Positions 23,327-34,700 of a DNA stretch of 64,000 nucleotides are shown here, piece by piece (position 1 is the first letter of the stretch; each line of letters starts with the position of its first letter). Origin of the DNA: Anthopleura xanthogrammica (lineage: Eukaryota; Cnidaria; Anthozoa; Actiniaria; Actiniidae); contig OZ025208.1 in NCBI GenBank assembly GCA_964019055.1, positions 6,323,790 to 6,387,789 on the forward strand, written 5' to 3'. The notes under the pieces are model-generated. The model saw nothing but the letters and a program-made list of their open reading frames with translations, ran no database searches and was not told the DNA's origin. Made by a program: the position numbers and the translations under genes.

Positions 23327-25020
23327 GAATGAAAAATATGGCCGGTCAAGACCGTTTTTAGTGCTGGTCTGTATAGGGTCGAGAAAGCAAATAGCAGGCT
23401 AAATAGCATGACACAGCTCATCACGTGATCAGTGTCACATGCTCGAGCATCACGTGACATTCGACTAACTACATGGGGAAAAGAAAGGAAAAAAGAAAGT
23501 AAAGACACACCGAAACACTTTGCAGAGTCACATCAATTTAATACTATTGTGCATTAACTATACATGATGTCATACATGTTGTGTCACACAATTTAGCTTG
23601 CTTACTTTGATCCTTCATGTCACTTTAATCTAATAATCTAAGTTTTACAAGTGTCTTAGAAAATTCCTTATCTACTCAAAGGTTTTGCCAATTTCTTCAA
23701 CTTGAGTGAGGATATAACAAGTGTTCATAATATATCCATAGGAAGGGGTGGGGGAATTACTTGTTATCTTTCTATTTTTCCTTGAAGTTGTTTGATAGAA
23801 AACCTGCAAGATGACTCGAACCCGGGTCACATATTAAATAACAATTAATTCTGGAGTTTTCCTTGAGCTCCCTTGCTGGAGGAAATGAATCTGTAATCAA
23901 AGAACACAGCGGTATTTGGATTATTCGACTAATTTGAAACCGATCTATTGTGTCCTATTTCATACTATGTGCATCCTAATTAGTGACCAAGAAAGCTGAA
24001 AAGTGTGCCCAACAAGAATCATGGGAGTATGGGCCAAAATATTATTGTATCATCAGATGAATATTTCATGCCTTCCTACTCTAAGTTGCTATGGTAATAG
24101 CCTCGGCAAACATTCTGTGCTGATATGGTTTGCAGCTGATGCACTACAGTACCTCTCATGGCTTTTAGACCTGCCTTCAGAAGTCGTAGAGTTTCTTCCT
24201 GGTTCTCGCCTGTGTTGCGAGGCTTTTCTCCCGCCATATAAATCAACTTCCAAATTACAGGAAACAAATTATGTCTTCTCTTACATCTTACGAAAAAACC
24301 CACTAGTTCCTTGGTTTTGACTTTAGCATATTGAATACTTGTTCTAATCATTCATTGTTGATCAGGATCAATAGCCGCAGATCAAAAGTGACATTTCATT
24401 TCATGTCCATGCAAAGCCTATATACAGCCATGACAGTGAAGACAATACACAAGGAATATCAATTTGGCAGACCTCGGACCACCTACCATGTGAATTGGCT
24501 AGCCGTGGTGGAAGTAGAACGTTTAATTACATTTTTATGCCAACTCTGCCACCTGTCGGGGTCCAGGGGAGGGAGGAGGGGGAATTCCTAGCCAAAAACG
24601 CATGGATTTTCTTGTTCAACACCCTAGAAGATACAAATGGCTAATTTAAACCCTTTAACGGATACGACAAGCATCCCCGATACTTTTACCCGGGAGTCCT
24701 TCCCCGGGCGTCGGGGAAAACCATGTTGACTTTAAGTTTCTTTTCTTCAAGTTCTAAAAATATTTCAGAATAAACATAATAACTTGGAATGTTAGGTGGC
24801 ATTCACAGTATGGCCTTCTGGTGGGGAATTATTTCATTGATAATGACAGACTTTGAGACACTGTTGTTTGATGAAACTTTGAAACACTGTTATTCGTATA
24901 ATGACTCGCGGTTCTTGAAATATCAAAAAAAGCGCTAAAACATTATTAGGCATTCATGATCAGTCAAAAAACTAAAGTTACTATGAAATTTCAACCTCAA
25001 AAACAAACTACTTTCAAGGT

Positions 25021-25200
25021 CTAAAATGTTATTATACGTGGGAATAACCCATATTGTTTATACGTTTGTTTCTTCCACAATTTTTAATTAATGTAAGACC
25101 TACGTACTTTTCGCCCTGATGATGCACTAGAAGTGCGAAACCTCGGTAAATTATTAAAAAATCGTGGAAGAAACAAACGTAAACAATATACTTTCAAGGT
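25021..25200. mobile_element. Insertion flanked by 12-bp target duplication
   Basis: Unit 1 has one copy of TACTTTCAAGGT (about 17369-17380). Unit 2 has two, at 25009-25020 and 25189-25200, with 168 bp between. The insert has long inverted arms (ATTGTTTATACGTTTGTTTC at left, GAAACAAACGTAAACAAT at right). At its centre is CTGATGA, a GCAC/GTGC stem and GAAAC, resembling a hammerhead ribozyme core with one extra nucleotide. This marks a retroelement-type insertion after the duplication; the ribozyme reading is speculative. Confidence 0.7.
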
Positions 25201-26086
25201 TTGGAATTATAAGTTAGAGGAACATTTTGTCGTCAATAAGAAGTAAGATTATTAAACATTTATTCGTACTCCGTGTTCTCGACCAATCAGGATCTTATTG
25301 AGCGTACTGTAATTATTGTCAAAATTACTTTTTATTTCGTTTGAGCTAGTCTCCGAAGTAGTAGTCCGACCTAGCCAAGAACAAAATAGTTATAAGGCGG
25401 GACCGTAAAAATTGGGGGAAATTTCTTTACTAAAACTGTAAGTAACCTATTTGAACATTCGATGATATTTCTTCACTGAAATATTTTTTGTTAATTTTCA
25501 AAAAAATAATTTTTAAACTAGAGTTATAAAATGTACGATAACATTCAAATTTCCAGATTATTCAAATTCCATGCATGCAGTCTCGGGAAGCCCCATTTTC
25601 TCTCCTTACATTTTGAATCAACGTTAAATTTTACGTAAAAGAGTTTTATTAAAAGTTTTCAAATATACTTTTTGCTAAATTAGTCGTCGCCCACTTCAAC
25701 TTGAAAATCTTTCAATTGATAATCCATAATATAATGGTGATAGCATTAGTAAGTGCCAAATTTTCGTATATAATTCGTATTATATAATTCTGCGTTGATG
25801 TTGAGGGTATATTCCACTAATTCACGAGCTAGACCATTTGTTTGATGCCAGTTAACTTATAGAATTCTGACCAGACGATAACCGAATAATCAATTAACTG
25901 TAATCTTTCCTTTTGCGATTGATACACCATTCAACAACGTTGCAAAAGAATCTCCAGCACTTCTCCTACCTATTCGCTTGAGATTTGGTGAGATTTCGAT
26001 AGTTTCATGGCTAAATTTGTTACTTCACATCTAAACGACACATTCAAATTTTATTTTCTATTTGTGTCATTCTACTTTTTGGCTGC

Positions 26087-27831
26087 CAGAAATACTTGGC
26101 CGATTTTGTTTCGATTTTTTTGTTTTTTGTTTTGTTTTGCTTGATTACTGTATCTAGGTGAAGTATTTGCGACCAGGCCTGCATGCAATCCCTCCAAAGT
26201 TGTTAGCCTTTTGTAAGCCTTTAGCCCGTGCATTTTTACAATGCGTCATTGTGCGAGAATATAAATAAACCGAAGGGAAACCCAACAACTCTCGTTCGCT
26301 TCTTCAGTAAATTTAAAAGAATTCAAAAGAAGACAAGTGTTGAAAAGCTTGCAGCTACTGAAACATTCGCATTATGTATTTCTACACGTATCAAGATATT
26401 CGCAAGCTTTCTATTTCTAGAATTAAAGTGATAACTGTTAAAAAATACTGTTTGAATATGTTAATTCATGGAACATGTTATAAAGCGGCCAGTCAAAATA
26501 AGGCATACCGTATAATATTCACAGAAGCTTAGCATCTATACGAACATGTAACTAGTATTAGAATTTAGTTAAGTTCCCTTCAAATGCAAAGGGAGCTCGC
26601 TGCGTCGAATAGGACTCTCCACATTTCAGTTTTATTATTGAGTATTATGAGAATTCATATTAGCTGAATTATTCGTCAGCAACTCAAACTTACTCGATTA
26701 CAGCAGCACAACTCGCGTCGCTAGATCTCTTAGAGGAATCCAAAGCCTGTCAAAATGATTTAACATGGCTAATATTGAGATGCTACGGCTAAAACTTCGT
26801 TTTAGTTTTCCTATAAACTTCGTGTTCACGAGCTTCTTTGACAAAGTAAAACCCGCATCCAATTATCAAATCAAGGGAGGGGAGCCTGAACATTTTCTCG
26901 AAGCTCGTTCTAGCTCTCGAATTTGAAAGAAAAAATGATTTTATTGATAATAACTTTTCAGTATTTTAGAAACACTGGATCCTGCGTTTGTAATGAGAGA
27001 AATTTGAATTCTAGTTCCAATTTTGTTTATAGCGAAAAACATTTGCCGTGTCCTACCCTACTAAGGCAGTCATTGGTGCGCAATTTTTTCCCGTCATGGG
27101 TTATGCTAATAACTTGAGCTTGTTAGCTTCGCGCTGATTGGCTAGTTACATTTTCTTGTATCACCTAGATTTATATGTTTAGAGATGTTAAGAAGGACTT
27201 ACTCGTAAGGAATAAGGGTTCTGTTATCGTTGCGGACATGTTTTTCACCAAAATACAAGAAAAACTCTGAGAAATAGTAGGGTCGACTTATCCAAAGAAT
27301 ATATCAAAAATTCGCGTTTCTTATCCTGATTTTGGGGATTGACTTGTACACCGAGTCCACTTACACACCAGCAAATACGGTAACTCGCGCAACAACTAGT
27401 CATTTCTAAACCTAAACAAACAGAGAAAATTTTGCACGCTCCACGCTTGCATTCTTGAACTTCCAATTCAGGGATGAATATCGAGAGTTTTATCGTATCG
27501 CGAGACGAGAATCTCAGTATCGCGAGAAAAATTTATCGTATCGCGAGAAAATGATAAGTTACGTTTGAGCGGTACTGTACAACCACGAGCCGAAGGCGAG
27601 TAATTTTATATCTGATACAACACGAACACGAATATTGTATATTACTTATGAAACGTCTAGGTGTATACATTCATGTTCTACTAAAATTTTAAAGATAAAA
27701 TTGAATTTGGCTGAGAAAATTGGAGTTAAAGTTTATGCAAATGATCCTTTGTCACGAATATTGTATCTTTCTTATCATAGAGAAGAGAAGCAAGTTCTAT
27801 GTGGCAGATTCATCGTAAGCATGTTATCTAT
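26087..27831. other. Unit-2-specific upstream region of PAN-CUB gene 2
   Basis: No homology to unit 1 and no credible gene. At 27496, 27518 and 27539 three copies of TATCGCGAGA occur at 21-22 bp spacing, about 420-460 bp before the start codon of PAN-CUB gene 2. Homology with unit 1 resumes at 27832, only about 125 bp upstream of the ATG. Confidence 0.5.
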
Positions 27832-27956
27832 GGATTGGGGTCGGAGAGATTTGAAGGGTTTAAAAAAGGTCTAATAAGGCATTTTGGCCAACAAATTGGT
27901 ATGCTAAACTGATTCCTTGTTTTAAATATCGTAGAGGTCAGACATCCAGACGAAAA

Positions 27957-30459
27957 ATGGTCAACCACTACATCAAGCTTCTGATCTTTATTTTCCTTAT
28001 AACCATCAAGTACGAACTGTCTAAGGCCCAAGAGAGATGGTTGTACAACTTCTCTGAATACAACAAGGCATTGTTTGGCTTTGTAATCACGTCAATCAAT
28101 GTCGACCAGCTTAGTTCTTGTATCATGATGTGCGAGGGGAACGAAAACTGCGCCAGCATCAACTTTGATCTGACGACTCTGATATGTGAGCTGAACAGAT
28201 CAACAAAAAGAGCGTATCCAGAAAAGATTGGCGACAGAGGAAACACAATGTACATGGAGATTAGAGCACAAGGTAAAAATGCTTGGTATATCCATTGAAA
28301 TCCAGTACAAAACTTTCTTTCTAGATAATTTTTTTACATTAATATTTATTCTGTTTTTAAAATTTTCAAATGAAGATACAGAAGCGTGTCTAGTGGTGAC
28401 AATGCTGGTATCTTCATAAGGGTTCTGACAGGTGGTGATCCCCAAAAAAGTATGCGTTGTAATTCAGTCTACCTTTCGCTCTCTTTCCTAGGAATATTGT
28501 CTCTACTCGCAAGTTTCTAAAATCAACTCCAAATTAAACAGTGCAAACGAGAATCAGCTAAAAAAAGTTGTTATTTCAAAGTTTGTGTCCCACAAACAAC
28601 TAGACATTATTTGTTTTCAAGGGAACTACAAGGATTATCACCGGCAAGGAAATTTTCTTTTATATTCACAGGAAAACAGTTGAAATTCGCAACAACTTGT
28701 AATACATTTTCAGCGATCTGGCAGAGTTTTAAGTCCTGAGATATTCTAGCTAAATTGTTGAGCTCGTGTGACATAGCAACGGTAACTAAGGGGAGTCGCA
28801 ACCATGAAAAATTCTCCTTACTAAGCGAACACTCCAGCCGGAACACTCTTACAAAGTTAGCCAATCATTAAGTAGAATTAAACCCAGGGGCGTAGCCAGG
28901 AGGCCCGGGGCCCCCCTTCGTCAATCGTGCCGGCCCATTTTTTTGTGTGGTTGGCCGATTTTTTGGGCATTTTGTTTTATTTTCTGCCCGTTTGGTTGGC
29001 TACTTTTGGGTTTATGTTCTGAAAACGGGTTTTGCCCCCCCCCCCCCCCCCTACGAAAAAATCCTGGCTACGCCCCTGAAACCAATGAAAGCATTTGAAG
29101 TTAATACAAATCTTTAGTTTGGAAGATTGTTTTTTAACTACAAGCTCTGAAGAATTTCATCTTAAAAATGGTCTCGTTTTCGACATGTTGACAGACGTGT
29201 GAAGAATTTAGTTTTTGATCAGCACATAAAAGCCTGTTGTATTATTTTTTTTTGTTTTTAACTTGATTGCTATATATATTATAAAGGAAATGGTTCATAA
29301 GTAGCTGTGCATCTATCGAGTTATGATTCCACTTTGGAAGTTGTTCTTAAAAACACTTAAGTAGTTAGAGTACGCTACTACTCGTGTAGTTTCAAACTAA
29401 TTCGTTGTTTCTTGTATGGTCAAACAGATTGGGTACGAGTACAAGGATCTGGGTGTGGCCAGCACAGCGCCTTCAATTTAACCGGTCCTACGAACGGATA
29501 TATTTGGTCGCCTCTCTATCCAAGTAGCAGTGACCACTTATTAAATTGCCACTGGTATCTGACCTCTAACACTGATATTGGCATTCGCTTTAAAGCATTC
29601 TCAACCGAACAGGATTGTGATAAAGTCCGAATTTTTACGAGTAATTCTTCATCCTCTAGTCTTCTTGGCGAGTTCTCCGGTGCAGCCATACCACAACCAA
29701 TGTACTCTTCCAAGACTCTTTATATTAACTATGCAACTGATTATAGCGCAGCTTCGCCGGGATTTCTTGCAACGTTTCAAGGTATGTTGGTGGGAAGTAG
29801 TCAAATGAATGCATGATGTACTATAGTGTAATGTATTATATCGTATCGTATCGTATCGTATCGTATCGTATCGTATCGTATCGTATCGTATCGTATCGTA
29901 TCGTATCGTATCGTATCGTATCGTATCGTATCGTATCGTATCGTATCGTATCGTATCGTATCGTATCGTATCGTATCGTATCGTATCGTATCGTATCGTA
30001 TCGTATCGTATCGTATCGTAGGGCAGGGCAGGGCAGGGCAGGGCAGGGCAGGGCAGGGCAGGGCAGGGCAGGGCAGGGCAGGGCAGGGCAGGGCAGGGCA
30101 GGGCAGGGCAGGGCAGGGCAGGGCAGGGCAGGGCAGGGCAGGGCAGGGCAGGGCAGGGCAGGGCAGGGCAGGGCAGGGCAGGGCAGGGCAGGGCAGGGCA
30201 GGGCATTGTATTGTATTGTATTGTAAGAGAAGAGAGGAGAAGAGAGGAATGTTCCTTTATTTTACGTTATCGCTATCTATATCAAAATGGATGAGATAAC
30301 ACTGAGACACTATCCGTAAAATTCCAATTAAAGATGTTTGATTTAAGAAAAGCAACAAGTCCAGAGTGAAGGGTATATATATTGATGTCATCCAGTGTAC
30401 GTTCACAGTTTCTAACTATTTTTTATGCCAATTTTCTTGCAGCGGGCAGTCGTACCTAA
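27957..30459 (+). CDS. Secreted PAN/apple-CUB protein, copy 2
   Basis: Exons 27957-28272, 29428-29781 and 30443-30459 have the same lengths and phases as copy 1 and encode 228 residues. The two proteins differ at roughly 20-25 sites with no frameshift or stop, so both copies look functional. Differences include NYTKL to HYIKL after the start, TMCERNNNC to MMCEGNENC in the PAN module, and EQCCDK to EQDCDK in the CUB domain, leaving this copy with the usual single third CUB cysteine but still without the fourth. The proximal 125 bp upstream are shared with copy 1, but the more distal upstream DNA is unrelated, so expression may differ. It converges on the extended synaptotagmin at 31737 with a gap of about 1.3 kb. 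Confidence 0.85.
29841..30225. repeat. Compound pentamer satellite (TCGTA)36-(GGGCA)37-(TTGTA)4
   Basis: 36 TCGTA units (29841-30020), 37 GGGCA units (30021-30205) and four TTGTA units occur in the same intron position and order as in copy 1. The order of pentamers is conserved, but TCGTA has three times as many units and GGGCA about one third as many as in copy 1. Confidence 0.97.
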
Positions 30460-31736
30460 GAGGAGCAAGAGGTTTACAACGTGAAGTCTATCAACAATCT
30501 TATGAAGAACCATTCTGAATATTCCTGAAATATGCATGTATTTTAGACAGTTAGAGTAGGTGCACTCTAAAGGCGATGTTACATGAGACAATCAATTTAC
30601 GACGATTTTTCGCGGAACGCTGCAAAATATTCGTCATTTTGAGTTGTGAGGTTTTGACTTCAGATGTGAAACTCGCAACGTGCTGCCTGAAATCGAAATT
30701 ACTCTAAAAATCGTTTCATCTGGCATTTTTTATGGTATAAACCTTTTGGACAATAGACCCCTTGCAGCACGTCGGAATGCAGCTCAATTTGGAGGGCAAA
30801 ACAACAGGTTCCAATTCCCAGGAGATTGAGTGTTTTTTGTCCTCCTCGTGCTTTGACGTCACGTGAAAGGGGTCTATAGCGCTGCGCGAAAAATCGTCGT
30901 TGCAAATCGCCTCGTGTAACATGGCCTTGATGTTAATCATGTAATAGTGTTATAGACACCATAGGAATTTAGTATTATTTTATTAAGTCTAATACTTTAA
31001 CAGGTTGAATGCAGAGAGTGTCGGCAGTGATTAACGTCTTTAGCCACTGTCCCTTTTATGACAATTTAACATTTTTCTTGTAGCCTTGATTTGTATTTTT
31101 CAGTTATGAATTCAGCCAACGTCGCTTTGTCGCGGGTTTAAAGGGGCACTTGGATGAAAACGCCCCCATTTTCGAAAGTCCGAATAATTCAAATATTTGA
31201 GAATAACATTACTCGATTATGATCAGGAAAACCAGATTTGCAAAACTCTTAGCCTGGGAGCCACTTGCAGTTGAGAAATTTTGGTTTAAAAACTAAAAGA
31301 ACAATAGGGTTGAGTAAATGACTTCATTTACTCACAATTTAGATGCTGAAAAAAATGAACAATTTTTACCCACCACTTTTAACTGTGAAGAAAATATGTT
31401 GCTTTGATACTATTAGAGCCATATAGATAGGTTGAAACAAGTTTCAAGTCATTTCCAATTTTCATCGATTTTCGTCCAAGTGCCCCTTTAACAGTTTTAC
31501 CAAGCATACTCTAAACTATCCTTCATATATTGAATACCAATATGCGAATCTTACAAAACTCTATAAAAATCGTCCTAATTTTTCTGGATTTCTTTCTTAT
31601 TCTGTATTCAGTATTACATTAAACTAATGACACGACCGCGCGAATAATTCTTTTCAAAACGTTTAAAAAATCTAGACAGACGCTTGTCAGGATTCTTTGG
31701 AATGTTGAAAGCCTTCGAGATAGGTGTTCAGTGGCT
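30460..31736. other. Convergent intergenic region between PAN-CUB 2 and ESYT-A
   Basis: The stretch holds the 3' flanks of both genes and the TAGACCCC element at 30754-30877. Homology to unit 1 stops at about 31224 (ATTACTCGATTATGATCAGG). I see no additional gene. Confidence 0.5.
30754..30877. repeat. TAGACCCC palindromic family member
   Basis: TAGACCCCTTGCAGCACGTC at the left, TGACGTCACGTGAAAGGGGT at the right. It is the unit-2 counterpart of 22437-22564. Confidence 0.75.
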
Positions 31737-34700
31737 TTAAATTTTCTTTAGTTCACGGCGTACTGTACATCCATCTGTTAGGTCCAGCGCACCCAGCTCA
31801 ACGGTCGTAGTACCAATCAGTCGATTCCTAAGCCCGCGATCACTCTTTACAGCGCACTCCAGCTGACGATTAGCAAGAACATCGAGACCAACTGCATATT
31901 CGAAGGTCTCGTGGAATTCTCCGTCCAACGAGCCTCTTATAATCTTAGTGACGCGCCTGGTTTTCTTGGAGCGATCTGGTAACATGTATAACCTGACAAA
32001 CGGGTTTGTCTTGTGCTCGGCGTCACGTGATTTGAGATTTTTAACGCCAACCACTTTTACGACTAGGCAATTTCTTCGGTGATCATATTTGAAGTGCAGG
32101 TCTAGTTCTCCTCGACTAGTTAAGTCTTCTATTGAATGATCCCCAAAGCTGGTTTCGTCATACACGCTACCCTGGTCGGACCCAGTCTCTGTCTTTGGAC
32201 CTTCGTTACCAGGCTCTTTTCCGTCGACTAATAGTGTTGGGATCTGTGGACCGTCGACGTGGGGAGCTCCTCTGAAGAAAAATTTAAAATCTCATTTTTA
32301 GCATATGAATAAGACTGTAAGTAATCTTAACTATATATAAAGTGTGCAATAACCAAAAATATGGCGGCCGTGTTGGTTGGTATAGACCCCTTTCACATGA
32401 CGTCAAAGCAGCTCAATTTGGAGGACAAAAAGAGAGATTTTCAATCTCATGAGAATAGACCCCTTGCAGCACGTCGGAATGCAGCTCAATTTGGAGGGCA
32501 AAACAAAAGAATCTTAATTTTTTGAGAATTGGAACTTATTGTTTTGCCCTCCAAATTGAGCTGCATTCCGACGTGCTGCAAGGGGTCTATAGCGACAGAG
32601 TAATATATTGACTTTGTTTCGATCAGGTGAATGAATCTCATTCATTCTTCCAGTCTTCAGTTAAGGAATATCACTTGCGGTTCATAATTGCACATTTCTA
32701 TTTAAAATTTGACAATAATTAATCAACTGGTAAAAAAAAAAACATGAGATCGGAAATGACGTCTAATTGACAGCAGCATATAAGATTTTTTGGCTTGAAT
32801 CACATGCATATTAATGTATCTTTCAAGTTCCACTGGTAAACAAAGAAATAACACTCAAGCAAATTGCATGTTGTTCTGAAATGAGAAATCATCGGCGTCT
32901 GTCAAAACACTAGACGTCACAGCTCGATCACAAAGTGCAAGCTAAATTAATAAATCGATGTTTTTAGCTTGACTGTGTAATGTTTTCCAATTTCAGTCGA
33001 CCAACTGTCATTCTGTTGAGAATAAGATTTTTTGCTTGAGTTGTATCGATATACACGTGTCTACTCGTGCAAAACAAAAGAATGACTAGTGGTCTGAAAT
33101 GGGAAAACATTATGCTCAAGTTAAAGAAGTCGTTTGCAATATTAATGTATGGTTACTATGGGCCATTTATCAAGCAAAAACATGGCACGATGTGCTAAGT
33201 AATACACAACAGGGCCAAGTCTTTTCATGTCACATTTTTTCAACTTAAGGAGTGAATATAGACCACTTACAGCACGCCGGAATGCAGCTGAATTTGTAGG
33301 ACAAAACAATAGTTTCCAAATCTCAGGAGATTGAAATTCTTTTGTTTTGTCTTCCAAATTGAGCTGCTTTGACGACGCATGATCAAAGGGGTCTATAATA
33401 AAAAGTATGGCTGTTTTTTTTTCAAGACCGTTTTTAGTGCTGGTCTGTATAGGGTCGAGAAAGCAAATAGCAGGCTAAATAGCATGACACAGCTCATCAC
33501 GTGATCAGTGTCACATGCTCGAGCATCACGTGACATTCGACTAACTACATGGGGAAGAGAAAGGAAAAAAAGAAAGTAAAGACACACCGAAACGCTTTGC
33601 AGAGTCACATCAATTTAATACTATTGTGCATTAACTACATTATGTCATACATGTTGTGTCACACAATTTAGCTTGCTTACTTTGATCCTTCGTGTCACTT
33701 TATAATCTAAGTTTTACAAGTGTCTTAGAAAATTCCTTACATACTCAAAGGTTTTGCCAATTCATTCAACTTGAGTCAAGATATAACAAGTGTTCATAAT
33801 ATATCCATAGGAAGGGGTATTTACTTGTTATCTTTCTATTTTTCCTTGAAGTTGTTTGATAGAAAACCTGCATTTCGAATCCATACCTCCCTACAGGGCA
33901 CTGGACGCTGCTCAAATCTCACATGTGCATTAACCAATGGATATATTATGAAACTCTTAATCTTGCAACTTAATATTTCATCTAGCTAAGGTGTACTTAT
34001 CAAACTCTACTTCTTTATTAGCTCCTAATCTTTGGAAAGAAATGAAAAGATCGATAAAGGGAAAGCATTCACCACCGAAGAAGAAGAAAACAGAGAGAAA
34101 GAGAAAGAGAAAGAGAAAGAGAAAGAGAAAGAGAAAGAGAAAGAGAAAGGATTTGTATACCTATAGCATCAATTATAAGTCATTTCGACTTACCTAGGGC
34201 CTAACTAAGATTACGTTGCGTTGCATGCATCAAAATGACTGATAGTTTAGCTTAGCAATTATAACGCCGAGCTTCATTAAAGTGAAAAGAATATAGTAGA
34301 ACATTTAGAGACACCATTCCAATTCCGCAATTTGATTAGAAACATTTAGCATTTTGTCTTCCTATTCACGAGAAAATTATATTATTTATTCTTAGTCGTT
34401 ATGAAAATAGATGTAAAAATAGATTTATCTTAAGAAAATATTCATTACTTTTTTTAATAGTTTAGATAGTATTCATGCTATGGAAAAGATTTTTATATAA
34501 GTGTATAAATATTTCACCGTTTAGTAGATACATTAATTAATTCTGATACTGGAATCTGCCAAATGTAGGTTTGAATATCAATTTTTTTTCTTATCAGTTT
34601 TACAAAATGTATTATATATATTTATTTATGAAATTTAGTCCGGCATGTTTGAGCCTATCCCAGTTCTAATTATTATTATAATAATTATATTAATATTATT

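Larger units (their letters stand above)
14952..23871. repeat. Segmental duplication, unit 1
   Basis: This unit aligns by eye with 23881-33872. Homologous blocks are 14952-18291 with 23881-26086 (unit 2 has lost several pieces), 19714-22943 with 27832-31224, and 22944-23812 with about 33033-33872. Unit-specific sequence lies at 18292-19713. The unit holds PAN-CUB gene 1. Its right end is a SINE-related fragment at 23815-23880 that matches 12585-12640. Confidence 0.85.
23881..33872. repeat. Segmental duplication, unit 2
   Basis: Tandem copy of 14952-23871. It carries PAN-CUB gene 2, a 180-bp insertion with target-site duplication at 25021-25200, unit-specific DNA at 26087-27831, and about 1.8 kb (31225-33032) absent from unit 1 that includes the last exon of an extended synaptotagmin. 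Homology ends at about 33872 in the sequence TTGATAGAAAACCTGCA, matching 23812. Confidence 0.85.

Noticed and set aside
26228..26431. 67-codon basic plus-strand frame
   Set aside because: No ATG start, no conserved counterpart in unit 1, composition like the flanking AT-rich DNA.
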